From the NCBI GenBank assembly GCA_947561715.1, contig OX387197.1, positions 3,787,001 through 3,851,000 of the forward strand: DNA of 64,000 bases, given 5' to 3'. Below the pieces are notes generated by a model. That model was not told the origin of the DNA, ran no database searches, and worked only from the letters and a program-made list of their open reading frames with translations. Source of the DNA: Ascidia mentula. Taxonomy: Eukaryota; Chordata; Ascidiacea; Phlebobranchia; Ascidiidae. This document shows positions 1 through 16,218 of this stretch, piece by piece. Within the stretch, counting starts at the first letter, position 1. Each line of letters opens with the position of its first letter. The translations under genes and the position numbers were made by a program.

Positions 1-261
1 AACACCTCTTGTTGAGCAATGTATTGCTGTTTACAACAAAATAAATTTTAGAAATGTGGTGCTTATTTAAAATAATATTATGAGCAATTTTCAAAAACCA
101 CTCTCCCTTAACTCCCCTACATAAACCTTCACCAAGGTTTCCAAAAAAATCTAGTGAGGCTGACAAAACTTTACAATTCGACGTGGTTCAGAAAATCACA
201 AATATATCGCTTTGTGCCAAGTTTCGAAACGTGATTTTACACTTTTTGAAATAATTTCAGA

Positions 262-412
262 TCGAAACGATACAGAATACAACACTTTGGAATCAATTTC
301 AATCAAAAAACAAACAATTTTTGTTAGAATTACAAAGCAAGCCACTTGGGAACTCTGTCACGGAACTGAAATAAAACTCTTGAAAAAATCGTTAAGTTAC
401 GCGAGATAAATA
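262..412 (+). pseudogene. Relic of a PARP catalytic exon
   Basis: Translation in more than one frame gives remnants of the first PARP catalytic exon found throughout this window: a QNTTLWNQFQ-like start, then ELCHGTE, matching the conserved ELFHGTD with its NAD-binding His-Gly. The frame changes between the two pieces and no second catalytic exon with GVYF follows, so this is a decayed copy. It probably marks the 3' end of a former family member upstream of gene A. Confidence 0.5.
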
Positions 413-1118
413 GTATTGAAAAGCTTACAAGAAAGTAAAACCTTAAAAAAATGGTTTAATTTCATCTGGAGTTATACATAAAAAAAACAGTGTTGGATAT
501 GTCATTTCCAAATCGAGGCGGTTTGGTTTTATCACCCAAGCTGGTACTGATGTAATGCGTGCACACTGCACCTTACTTAGGTCAGATAATATGCGTTGGG
601 AAGTGGGTCCTTTTATTCCAGCCGCCAGTGCAAATAAAATCCATTTTTAAGAGCTCATCTACCTTGTCGTTGCGTTAGGGAACAAGGGAAGGAAATTCGG
701 GTTCCTGATTTTTGTGCTCGCTGGAAAGGCTTTGATACGACAAGCGAAAAACTTGTTTATGCTTGATGACTTGCAATGAGTAGTTTACAGTAGTTGCCTT
801 ATCGAACCCGCTACAATTTAGACAGCAAGCTTGGACCAAAAGTACAGGTGAAAAAACAATGAAAATGTTATCTGTACAAGTGCTTTGTGTGTAGGCGTTA
901 TTATATGGTCTTAGCAGTACAATGCTAACGTTAGTTATTAAGTTGTTATTTTAGCTCTTGCACACAATCATGTGAAACGTAACTGATCGAAAATTTGGGT
1001 ATAAAAAATCAGGAACAGAAATTGTGCAGTAGATTGTGTTTTGATTGAACATGTTTAGAAACTTGTACGTGATAAGATTTTCCTTTTTAGAAAAGATTTG
1101 TCCGCATTTTTCAGGTCA
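413..1118. other. Intergenic stretch, nothing recognised
   Basis: AT-rich sequence with no convincing exon. A TTTTCAG acceptor-like motif ends about five bases before the gene A start codon, so part of this stretch may be a 5' untranslated intron or an outron. Confidence 0.4.
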
Positions 1119-4100
1119 ATGATGAGCAATTCATCAACTGAGAGCAAGGGGTGTAACGGGGATTCAACTCCCGTTGTTATCCACCAACTGAGTCCCATTG
1201 TTTCCCGGTATCTTCAAAAATATCTGTGGCAAGAAAAGGATGCTGATGAGATGTTGGTAAACGTAAAGTTGGATTTTAAACACAACGAACTGGTGATTAA
1301 AGGAAAAGACTGGCAGGGTGTTTTGAGTGGTAAGCTAACGGTATCATTGTACTCCTAAAGTGAAAGGTGTAGAAGACGTCACGCGGACGATTTACTGTGT
1401 GGTCGGCTGCATAGCTCTGCGCATTAAATTTTATGAGACATAAAACCAATCCCTACCTTTGTTGGATGGAGTAAGTGTGTTTGAACACTCCTTTAATTGC
1501 CAGCTGTAAGCTGTTAGCTTCTAGGCCCAATCCACTTTTATATAGGTTTAGGTACATAAACTTAGGATTTAGTGATGGTACTCGGAATTAGTGACGTTGC
1601 GGGACTTTTACATGTGTGCTCAAGTAACTTTGACAAAACAAAACTCTTTACTGCGATCAGCGCTTCTGTGGTTGTGCATCTGCCCTTCATCAAATGCTGG
1701 TTTTCCAACTAAATGAATTGATTTCCAATTAAATTAAGTCGTTTATTTTACAATTTTGTAAATGTGTCGTGATTACATATGTCCTATATGCTATTATAAT
1801 TTTGTGTCGATAACAAACAAGTATTACTATTGCACATAATCCTGTACATGCGTTTATAGCTTTCACCTGGATTCAAGATATCATACACGATTTAATCAGA
1901 AAGGAGAAGTCAATCAAAGTTCCTGGAATTGCAAAATATCTCGCGGACAAGAAAGGAATTAACTTTCTACAGGGAATTGGAAAATCGTGCTCATGCACTT
2001 ACGAAATAGAGCATCCAGGTCAAATAAAACTTGAATACAAAACAGGAGATATCTCGACTTTCCAGGTAAATGTTTTTCTTGTTATTTTTTAATCCTGAAG
2101 CTCATTAGACTTTTTTTCATGCGCGATTTTATAGGCCAACGTAATCGTAGCGTCATCAACGTCACATGACCAAGCAAGCTGTCAAGGATCCAAAACTACA
2201 AAAGCTCTGATTCATGCTGGAAACGGTTTAAAGGTAAGAAAAATCAGTTAAACAGTATGTAAGCTATCATGGCTACAGGCAATTGTCTGGCGTTTACTTT
2301 CAGCTGTCGTATATCACTAAAAATCACTATGGCAACACTACACGCACCATATGTTTCCACGGTGACAAATTGCTAACAGACTAAATTTTGTTGCATCGAT
2401 GTTCGCAAAAATACAGTGCGGCTTTTTATCACTATTAAGACTGGTTCGTGTCTCGGAAATTTAAATACCAAACTTAGTTTCAAACCAGCATAATAAGAAT
2501 TAATACTTTGGATACAGGATGCCTGTAAAACTGCAAGTGATCAGATATTACAACCTGGTGACGTTGTCGCCACAAAGGGGTTCAACGTTTCCTGTAAAGA
2601 GGTCTACCACGTCCTCCTCTCACATTACAACCCAGCAGACGGCGAACGCTTGCTACGAAAATCTGTTAAAACCTGCCTGGAGATGGCTGAAAAGTCAGGT
2701 CATTCCTCAATCGCATTTCCATGCTTGGGTGTAGCAGAATTTTCGTATCCAACGCAAGAGTTTGTGAAAGTTCTGGAACAGGAAATCAAGTCCTTTGATT
2801 CCGTTTATCTTAGTAGAGCTTCCGTTGTTATACCACCTTACGAAAATGACGCAAAACCGGTAATGGTTTAACTGTAAACGCTACACACAAAAAAATGAAC
2901 AATAATTTTTTTTTACCCATGAAAACCAAAAGAACTATACTTGAAAAGATTACCAGCTTGAATAGTTATCACAAATATATAATTGGGAAATTGATCGTTT
3001 GGTGTTAAGTTATATTATCTCTTGTTGTGTTTTAGCAACCATCACCTCAGAAGGGATCGACGACACTGAATGTTACGCTTGGAGATATTTCGAAATTTCA
3101 GGTACAAATCCAAGTACCGAAGTCTAATTTTTGTGCATATTTTGAAAATTGTAAACCATTATGCAAGTTTTGTTATAATTTAAAGGCTGGTGTCATTGTT
3201 ACTTCGTCATCTCCTCAAAATTTACCAAGTTGTACAGGTTCTATGGTATCCCGGGATCTACTCAAGCAAGCTGGGGATAAACTGCAGGTATAAAGTAAAG
3301 TGATATTTACAATACTAAATTACACTTTCCGTCGGCTTTTTATTTTGGTTTTACAATTACACTTGTATTCGAAAGAAACATCTGGCAATAGCACTCACAA
3401 ATTTTTTGAACTATGCATCTTTGCAATAGCTCCAATAAATATCCCATTTTTTTGGCACTTTATATTAGGAATCATGTGAAAAAGCAAGCAGCGGGGATCA
3501 CTCCGTCGGTGACGTAATCACAACTCCTGGGTTCAAACTATACTGCCAGGAAGTTTATCATGTGGTTCTGGATGACTTTGACCAGAGCAGCGGAGAAGAA
3601 GTGATGAAGAAAGCAATCACGAATTGCCTAAACATGGCTGAGAAGTCAGGATATCGATCCATGGCATTTCCTGCCCTCGGTGCCGGTGGTTTCCAGTTTC
3701 CACCGGAATTGGTTTTGAGGTGTTTTGACGAAGTTGTGAAAAGCTACAAAGGAATCAACTTGCGTGATGTTTACTTGGTCATTTTTTTCACAGACACAGG
3801 CATGGTTAAGATATAAAACGAAATTTCAGGGTGCAGTTATGTCGTAATAACACTTTATGTACAGTAGGTTAATGTTCTAGAACATGCTAGACTAGAAAGT
3901 TCAAAATTACATAAGTTAGATTAACAAAAATTTAACGGAGTTTTGAAACTAAGTAATTTTATGACTTCCATTTTGTGGAACATGGAATCACTGTGAATTA
4001 AGATCAAATCAACGCCCCAAACAGCATATATTACCGTCTTATCAATTTAATTAACATTCCATGCAATTACAGGAGTTCAGTTGTCTATGTGAAGTGAATG

Positions 4101-7100
4101 ATAACAATCATTGCATAACAATGCTCTAACTTGTTAGGCAGCGGAAGATGTTTTGTCCATCAATGTCTCGGAAACGACGTTGAGCATTTCAAAGGAGAGA
4201 AGCATCATAGTATTTGTGAAGCAAGGAGCAACAACCACATGTGACGTTATCGTGAAGTTAAAAAAACATTTTGATTTGTCTAGTAAGTTGTTATTGGCTA
4301 TAAATGAATACATTACTATCAATGAGTAGTTGGAAAATGTGAAGAAGAATCAGTGAAAATTAAACAAAAACTGCTATAAACGCTTTGCTGGAAAAAGAGA
4401 AGTCAATTAACAATGAAAGCAACAAAACTTCAATTAAATCTACACCCAATATGCGTATAACGCCTGGAGGAAACTTGTAAAAATATATCTTAAACCTAGA
4501 CACACCGACTGACGATGAACTGGAAAAGCATATACTAGAATGCTTCTGTGAAGCTGATAGATTAGGAGTTGACAGCTTAGCAATATCATCGGTTGGCACA
4601 GGTAAAAATCCGCAATGTTTTGTGTTAAAGTTATAAAAAAAAACTTTGTTTGGAAAACCATTTCATAATGGGTTTGTAATGTTAGAAATTTCCATTGAAA
4701 TAGAAGTTTATTTTGAATGTTTACAGACTCTCTGTGTACCACCAGTTAAATGTTTTCGTGCGTTTTACCCTAGGTAGAATTGGTTTATCCAGCAGTGTTG
4801 TGGCCAAATGTATGGCATCCGCTATTGACAAGTTTAACGAAGGAAAACCGAAAAATGTCAAAAAGATCGAAGTTTTTGGTTTTAGGCAAAACATGGTACC
4901 TAATTTTCAAGGTCTGGCGCAACAAGCCCAAGTGAGTGTAGGCTTTGGAAATATTTTCTTTTGTGAATGGAAGCCCGGTGCGTAAACTTTTAAACAAGCA
5001 GTTGCTTCTTGCAGAATGTCCCTGAAGTGTCAAGCAAGGGACTTAATTCTCTTAGTGTCACCGCACGCCCAGGAGACATTACTTCTTCAACGTGTGAAGC
5101 GCTTGTTAATTCAACCAAACAGTTTAATTTGTCAAGTAAGTCAGTCATCAGTAATGTTGGTTTGTGGAAGTCAACAGTTGGCCCAGATCAAAAACACGAA
5201 ACGAAGTGGCATGAGTGAGTCACGTAATTTCATATATTTTGTTCTTAAAGGTCAAGTAAGCAAGGCGTTGATAGCCAAAGCAGGACAGACAATCGTGCAG
5301 GAATGCACAAACAATCCTATTAGCTCCACAAATAACATGCGGGTCACGTCAGGCGGAAATTTGTGCAAATACATTTTGCATCTAGCGACACCTAACGACA
5401 CTAGCCAACTAGAGCAAGTGCTATTTGAGTGTTTTGTTGAAGCAGACAAACTTGGAGTTCAATCACTGGCCGTTCCTCCTGCTGGCACTGGTAACCCAGA
5501 GACTTATAGTTATTTGTTACCTGCACTTATTCCGTATTGGTTTGATGTCGTGGCCATATTAAAACAAATCCATTTGCTTCTGTATCACAAAACAGTTGTA
5601 CAGAATAATTAAACTACATAAAAATTCAAAATGATACCATTATACGTGTGTTCAAATGACTAATTGTTGCAGGTGCTATAGGGTTGTCAAGTGTCATGGT
5701 AGCAAAGTGTTTTGCTGCAGCCATCAACAAATTTGATCAAAGCATACCTAAACATTTGAAACAAATTATCGTGTACGTTTATCAAATCGACATGTTAAAA
5801 GACTTTCAAAGAGAAGTGCTCAATATTCCAATGAAAGTGCTGAGGCCATCCAAACTAATCACAAAATCAAGTATGTCCATTTGTATACGGATGTACACTG
5901 CATTTATACATGCACTCCAGTATCTAACATAAAATTTAGCATAAATCTTGACAAGACATCAAAATCATTGGTTTTGTTGAGCTAAATATATCCATCTTGG
6001 TGGACAAACTGTAATACTAAAGTTCACATATTTGCACATTTCCTGCTGTTTAAATGTTTCAGGTTTTCAGCCAACAGTTACCTCAACAGTTTGTGTCGAA
6101 TTCTGTTCCCAAAGCAAAGAGAAAATTGACAAGGTAATGCATTTTGTTTTGCAGATTCTTTGTCACAGTACATTTTTGTTTTGAGGTATTTTGGTAGAAA
6201 AAGGAACATAGATATCATTGGAACAAATGTATCTAATTGTTATCGTCATATAGGCAATTGCAAAACTTGAGAAACAAGTTCAAAAATTAAGTTTTACACA
6301 AACTGTTCAAGACGGGCCAATAAAATATTTGACGCCGGACGTAGAAGAAGAACTAAAAAATCTCATGACAGGCGAAAATGTCTTGATCGAAGTTTTTAGA
6401 AAGTGAGTCAATGGTTTGGGTGATTTTGAACCAATGGTGTGTAACTTATTCACTCTATTGTAATACAGCGAATTAAAGATTCGGGGCTTACAATCAAACA
6501 TGTCGTCAGTAGTCTCGCAAGTTAATCAAGTCATCAACGAATTTAAACAAGCTTTACACGTGTCAGATTACGTAGAATGGTGGTATTTACACCCGACCGA
6601 CAACAAAATGAGAAAATTTCCTGTGCGGGCAAACTTTGTCCTTGAAATCGCGTACAAGGTGAGCTAAAGAATCTTCCTCATATTTTAATAGTTTTCTTGG
6701 TGTCCCAAGAAACTAAAACATACTACGTTGGGTCATTGCAAAACGAAGCTGAGTTCTAGGGCGCAAAAGGTCAACATTGTTTGATTGCAGGGAAGAATTA
6801 AAACATGAATTCACGAATTTATGTCAAAAATGTAAACATTGTTAGATTCTCGTTGGTTTGTTCCAGAAAAACAAGCAAGGTCATGTACTCGTACACGACA
6901 CGATTCGAAATATCCTTCTTGTTGACTTCACAAAGATGGAAGCAAACACAGGAGTTTCAACTTGTAAGGTTGAAAGAAGATTAATCTTAGAACGTGAGTC
7001 ACGCTGATCTGCGTTCATGACGTAAATAAAAAACAACCAGTACGTTCCAACAACATTTCCACATAATGTTTGACACAGTGGAAAATCATCTAGATTTTAA

Positions 7101-8202
7101 TTTGATGAAAATTGTTTTTGATGTTATTTTTATTTCAAATAGAAACTCCATTTTTACCTTTTCACAAACATGAATAACAAGCATAAATTTAAGGACCCCA
7201 AACTTGGAATGACATGGGAGATGAGACTGTGATGAAGGTTCCTGTAGCAGCAAACTCTTCAGAATTTCAAAATGTTCTTCAGAAATTTCAGAAAACCTTA
7301 AATGTTAATCCTATTTCGGTAAAACTACAAAGCCTGTCATATATTTAGTTGGAAATAAGTTCGTTTTATTGTGTGCACACGGAGGCATTTAAATTTCACT
7401 TTGAATAGATATTGTTTCCTATTTATTCTCCACCAGCATTTCTCATAGTTTCGTGTTAATTAATATTGTTGGGTGTCAACAAAACTGTATTAAACGTCAA
7501 TTTATAGCAAAAAATGCACAGCAACAAATCAAATCCGGTATCGTTTCAGTTGCACAGGATTCAAAACATTACTCAGTGGAACCAGTTTCAGGCACAGAAA
7601 AAGAAGATTGAGAAGAAAATTCCAAACCAACCTGTAACCCGCGAGCTCTTCCATGGAACTGATGCTGCGACCAGCGAAAAAATTTGGAAAGACACTTTTG
7701 ATCGAAGTCACGCAGGAAAAAATGGTTTGTAGTTTTACCAAAGCAGGTTAATTTGTAGTGGAAAAACACAGGCTAAAACCAAAAAAATATGGATTTATGC
7801 CACGTGATGCCAACAATAATAAACCGGCCTACTGTGCGTATTTTACGTCTGATTGTCGGTCCGAATTGATTTATTTGGAAGTAAATCAATAAAGTTCCTA
7901 ACTTTAAGTGACTTTCTATTTATTCAGCAACATACTTTGGAAAAGGAGTTTACTTTGCTACGACCGCAAAATATTCACACTGGTATGCAAAAAAAAGTTC
8001 ACAAGGGAACAGATGCATGTTCTTGGCTGAAGTAGTTACTGGAATCCCCTGCGTAGGCAACAGAGATACCCACACAATACCGATGCAAGCCGACGGCACC
8101 CCATTCGACAGTGTGGTGGACAATATTAAATATCCAGGAATGTTTGTAGTTTTTCGTGATGCGAGTGTGTATCCCTCGTATTTGCTTACTTACAAAAAAT
8201 AG
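1119..8202 (+). CDS. Gene A: multi-macrodomain PARP14-like mono-ADP-ribosyltransferase
   Basis: Predicted to bind ADP-ribose through macrodomains and to transfer single ADP-ribose units from NAD. Exons: 1119-1329, 1860-2065, 2135-2233, 2518-2859, 3036-3101, 3186-3287, 3469-3804, 4138-4282, 4774-4931, 5015-5135, 5251-5490, 5673-5870, 6063-6133, 6254-6402, 6469-6658, 6867-6993, 7194-7318, 7550-7724, 7928-8202. All phases agree, giving about 1111 residues if the broken exon near 4354-4601 is skipped. Order: short N-terminal module, two macrodomains of one type (2135-2859, 3186-3804), a third whose middle exon is degenerate, a complete fourth (5015-5870), a WWE-like region (6469-6993), and the PARP domain with FHGTD and GVYFA. 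The third triad position, in GMFVVFRD, is Met, so the triad reads H-Y-M. The first macrodomain has GVAEF where its sister gene H has GAGGF. At 3810 the donor used by gene H is absent and an in-frame GTTAAG six bases upstream probably replaces it. Family assignment is firm; exact transcript is inferred. Confidence 0.85.
4354..4601 (+). pseudogene. Degenerate macrodomain exon inside gene A
   Basis: This aligns with the 240-nt exon of the other macrodomains (39598-39837 in gene H). It keeps NMRITPGGNL and ECFCEADRLGVDSLA, but a TAA replaces the TGC Cys codon after GGNL and the start of the exon is poorly conserved. In intact copies this exon is a multiple of three and lies between phase-1 introns, so skipping it keeps the frame. 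It is either spliced out or makes gene A a pseudogene. Confidence 0.7.
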
Positions 8203-9794
8203 CATTTTGGAACATTCTTGAAACCAAACACTTCTTGCGTTAACATCTGCTGTACAAATGAAATCATGTTTACTCTCCTCAAAAGACTACAACGTAATTG
8301 TACTACTGGACATCGATAAAACCCCAAACGATACCAAGACATTTTTTTTTCGTGACCTGGGGGCTCCCTTCTCTCAGAATGAAGCGAAATGCGAAACATC
8401 GTTGGTTGTAGGACTACAGGGAAGTGGTGTTGTTTACTGCGAGATATGCGTAGCAGTTGTAGCGGAACGCAAATGGTTTTCTTTGGAACAGCACAAAATT
8501 TTAATTTAAATATCTTTCGAAGTTTTTATGAATAATTTAGATACCAGAAACGATAGTGTGAAATGGTAAAGCGTGTCGAAAATTCATTGTAATTTAGCTG
8601 ATAAAAAACGCCTAACACTTCCTTGCACTACAGTTGAGCACAGCGCACACAGAACTCACCAAAAAAAGAACCTTCGCTGTAAATTATTTCCACTCGAGAA
8701 ACGTTATATGTGTGTGTCGAGTGGGAATACGTTCCTGTGGCACTTACGTTTCTATATTTGAAACGCTTTAGCTTGGAATCAGCGTTTGGTTTCGTGTTAA
8801 GGTGACTATAAGATCCAGGCCATTCTATTGAATATACTGAACTTTGTAAAGGGAGTCTCCATGCATAAGGTTTGCGCCGGCCACTGTTACATCTGCCTAA
8901 AATTTGTTTGCCTTCTTTCAACTTTTTTAAACACAAGTTCAGTATATTCAATGAGATTTTTTACCAGACAATAACTTTGTCCTGAGGCTATGACTTTACT
9001 ACTTTTCCAGGTTTTTGGAACAAGGATTGCAACGTTACGGAAGTAAATCTTCTGGTGGGTAGCCACAATTAAAACGCTCGACACGTTGGTTATACTTTCC
9101 TTCAGAACCACCAAATTTTATTAAAATTAATTTAAAAAGAATAATGTCGTAATGAACCTGGTAATTTTGAGAATAAAAATTCCGCAGGTTCCAAACATAG
9201 TAAGCAGTATTCCGCAGGTTTTCTAGCAATACAAAAGCAAAATGCTTGGTTAGCCAAACTATTCTGACACCTCGAGTTTGAAACGCTTTTGCGGTCTGTT
9301 TTCATACTGGAAATGAAATTTAAGTGAGCTTCTGCCCTTTTACTCTACGCGAGGTTTCCGTCCTCGCTGAGCTCACCTTACAACATATGCGCTACTCTTC
9401 GGAAAATGTTTCGCCCAAGTCAAACTCTGCGCCTGATAAGGTCTTCAGAGCGAAACACCGAGAGCGCTGCACTTTAAGCTAAAACCGTGACCCAAAGGTC
9501 GCTTTCCACGTTAATGAGTAATGACGCAACAAGCAAAAGGATATGTTATTAAAGTTCCATGTATTTTTTTTATATGTGATTGTTGATAAAGCAAAGTGTT
9601 TACAAAATACACAAAATACTCAAATACACTCGAAAATTCCTTGCAATCATGGTAAAGTGTTTGTGGTTATTATAATTTTGGCCACTTCTAAAAATAACAA
9701 AAGAAAAAAAATTTCGATGCATTTTCCCTTATTTGTGTTTAATCACGCAACTAATTAAATTTATATGTTTTGTCAGTTGTTCTGTGCTCGTGTT
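8203..9794. other. Region between gene A and the ficolin-like gene
   Basis: The stop codon of gene A and the last exon of the ficolin-like gene converge here. No convincing exon was seen. A small inverted repeat lies at 8828-8951. The segment 9428-9460 holds a weak hammerhead-like string that did not fold properly and is listed among rejected items. Confidence 0.4.
8828..8951. repeat. Short inverted repeat, foldback-like
   Basis: TTGAATATACTGAACTT at about 8828 recurs as its reverse complement AAGTTCAGTATATTCAA at about 8935, with about 90 bases between the arms. This may be a small foldback or MITE remnant. Confidence 0.5.
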
Positions 9795-13057
<3,263 letters not shown>

Positions 13058-15326
13058 CTTGCAGTTTAAAACATGTAATGCGATAACTTGAAGTACTTTT
13101 CGTGCCCTGTCTCGAGCGTCGCGTATGATTCGTGGCAGAAAAATAACTTGGTGGGTTCTTAGTGAAAACGTGGCAGACAAATTAATTGTTAACTACATGT
13201 CTGACGCACCAACGCCACGATTTGGCAGATTTCCAAAACGACTCATTTCAGGTTTACAGAAAAAAAGTCAGATTGAAAATTAATGCCTTCCTTGGCGCAC
13301 AACGATGGTTGAGACATGACTTGCATGAATCTTCGGTCCAATAAAACGAAAATTTTACATCGCAAATTTGCATTTTAGTTTGCTTTACATCTACCCCAGG
13401 TGTTATGGAATTGGAGATATTATGGCTTTTTTTGCTCATGAGAATTCTCATACAATTATCTTGATAGTTAAGGTTTACATTAATCTGTTTTATTCTTTCT
13501 ACGCCCAACAACAATTAAAAACCACGATCTGCTTCATGATATCCATATATTCTGGACACCAATTCAATACATTACATTTATCAATCTGTATCGATAACGT
13601 CATATTTCCGGAGCATTGTGTCGTGTTTCGCATTATTATGCATATCATGATAGCCATGCACCGTTACCACATCGTGTACGACCAGTTTCACAGCACTTTT
13701 TCCCCACTTTTTAAAGGAACAATGTTTTTCGAAGAAGCCACGACATGACTCGAACCTAATTATCATACGTTTTCTAAATAATCCACATGTCATTTGCATA
13801 AAATAAGCGGTCACTGAAGATTATTAGAGATCATTGGAGATTATTAGAGACAAAGCAAGTCCTGGTTGCCAAGGCGACTGGTGTATGACAAGAAAACGAG
13901 CGTTAACGAAACGAGATGGTGAGTGGCCGTATGTTAAACGGTGTCAGATTCGATGTAAGGTTTGTTATTAGTTGCCTCGTGTTTAATAATTTTGAATTAA
14001 ATTGTTCAAGTAACCTTGTATTGATAATATCCCTTTATCCTAGAGTCAGATTAACGCAGTCGCATTAGCGCAACACAGCTGCAAGGTCGCCTGCAACAGG
14101 AGATAAAATAAAAAGAATTCACTGCTTGTAATCTCCTTTCATCTCCTTTCAAATACTTGCATTGTAAGTAATGCGGTAACTGAAAAAATAAAATAAAACA
14201 CCGTTACGAAATTAGTAGAAAAGAAACATACGTCACCTGCAGTTGATAACAAAAATGAGATTATCCTTTGTACATACAGCGATACAGCAGCAATATCCTT
14301 CAAACGTTTACGAAATGGAATGAAACAAAGAGGAAACGGTCGCGCTTATATACAGGCGTGCGTCTTGAAAATAAGAAACTATAGAAGTAATAATACAAAA
14401 GTATTGAAGCGTAACAAATGACAGGAGACGCGTAAAACATAAAAAAGACGACAAAAGAAAGTCGCACGGCAGCAAAAACGAACCTGTGTGCTGCAGTCAG
14501 ACTACCGTTAAAACACCAATGTTTGTGTTCTGGATTAATATTCGTATGGTTCATTGATACAATCAATTTATTAACGGTGTTAAATTTGCCAGTTTGGGTG
14601 TAAAGCCAAATTGTTGTTCTGTCGTAGTTGCGGCTGATTCTTTTTCATGTCAGATATCTTGCATTGGGTTTCAGGTCCTCCAGCGCGAATATAAAACTGA
14701 TTAAGAGCAAATATTTGCGTAGTTGCATTGTACGCATAATGTAAATATTTGCTGCATGCAATGTATCAGTTTTCGCCAACGTTATCGGTCTCGTGGTGTT
14801 GGCGAACTTTGGCCTGAAGCATTGTGGCAACTGTATCACTGGACTCGCATTGTGTGTACTTATTTCGTTTTATTGGGCAAGCAAGTTAATACGTTGCAAT
14901 GTGCTGCGGAGATAAAAACAAGCATATGCTTGATACATCATTTTACTGTTGCATGTCTGCGTCTGGTAGGACAGTGACAGTAACAGTGATGTTACATGTT
15001 TAATAATGTGGCATCTGTTAAACTGACTTTTACGATTAGATTTCTATTATTTTTTCCTGATCAGATCAGTGAAAAATAGAACTAAGATACTAAATTTAGA
15101 GATGGAAATACAGATACATAAAGAAGTTCACCGAAAACCAGTGAAGTTACTTAAGTACGAGCAAATAGCGTGTTTAAATACGACTAAAATGAATATTAAC
15201 ACAATTGTAATAAAAATAACTTCAACATATTTTAGTGTGCGCTGGTTAACATTTGCTATGATTTGTAATCTGACACCTGAGATTTAAAAGGCTGCCAACA
15301 CCTGTCTGATCATATGTGACTATAAT
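13058..15326. other. Intergenic stretch, nothing recognised
   Basis: About 2.3 kb upstream of the ficolin-like gene. It contains scattered short ORFs with no family resemblance, a short repeat of ATTATTAGAGA near 13820-13850, and an imperfect inverted repeat of AGCAAATATTTGC around 14705-14755. No exon of the PARP family was found. Confidence 0.4.
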
Positions 15327-15656
15327 ATGGAAGAGGTGAAAGAATTCACACTGTTTGTATGTGATATTCCGAGATACCTTGGTAACTATTCCTTGGCTAT
15401 TGAAATAAGAAAATTAATCAAATCCGCCGAAAACTTGATGTCCATAAACATTGCACGAGACAACAATGGACGGATCATCGAAGGGCTGGCTGTAGTTGTT
15501 GTCAAACATGACACAGGTTGCGTATGTGTTGCAAAGTTTATTCTAGCTGTAATTTTTGATTTGTTTTAGAGGCCGCAATTCTCATCCGCAAACCTATTTT
15601 CTTGTTACACCGTGGTGACGAATACGAATTAAGCGTCACAAACAGCAAAGAAACTG
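15327..15656 (+). pseudogene. Gene C: orphan 5' fragment of a PARP family gene
   Basis: Two exons match the first two exons of gene D in sequence and in exact length: 15327-15516 (190 nt, MEEVKEFTLFVCDIPRYLG) and 15570-15656 (87 nt, ILIRKPIFLLHRGDEYELS). Both are open, in phase and have GT donors. LFVCDIP at the start looks like the first strand of an RRM-like fold. No macrodomain or catalytic exon follows before the minisatellite and the 3' end of gene D, which lies on the other strand. This is most simply a 5' duplicate left by an inversion. It could also make a short RRM-only protein. Confidence 0.65.
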
Positions 15657-16218
15657 GTTCGTGTAAACGAGAAAGAAATTGAAAAAAATATATATCGTAA
15701 TGTTTATATTATTTTCGAAGCTTGCTTGTGGCTTGGCACTGACATTTCATTCATCGAAGATACGTCGTCAAAGTTAACTCAGCATCACATTAAAAGACAT
15801 TTCACTTCATAAGGTAGAGAGGAAAACAAAAACTATTCTATCCTCAGAATGTGATCTCGAACACAACGCCTTCTGATGCTGGAATCGGATCAAATCAAGC
15901 GCTATGCCTTCTGACGCCGGAGTCAATGAAATTCAAGTGCAACGCCAAACTGCTGTGAAATTTGTTTCGTAATATTAAACTACTATTTTTTCCTTCTTTT
16001 CGTCACAAAATGTGTTTCTTAACTTTGCTACTTTTCTCTTCCAGCCTCCCTGGTAAACATTAATTATAATACATTATGAACCCAAGAAAAGAAAAATGAG
16101 AATTATGCTAAAGACTGAAATCTGTTGCTGTTCACACGTTGTTCCCTGTTTGTGTCGCGCCCAAGTGATTTTTGACATATTGCGGATTAAATTATTCGCT
16201 CTTTCCGAAAAAAAATAA
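15657..16218. other. Stretch without a gene
   Basis: Low-complexity AT-rich sequence. A short near-repeat of GCCTTCTGA-GC-GGA occurs twice at about 15868-15925. No exon was recognised. Confidence 0.4.

Noticed and set aside
9428-9460. Hammerhead-like string CTGATAAG followed by a hairpin-like stretch and GAAAC
   Set aside because: The core has A for the required G, stem II pairs poorly, and no cleavage dinucleotide with a matching stem I follows. It could be a decayed copy at best.
14705-14755. AT-rich imperfect inverted repeat
   Set aside because: Short and low in complexity; no target duplication or second copy seen.
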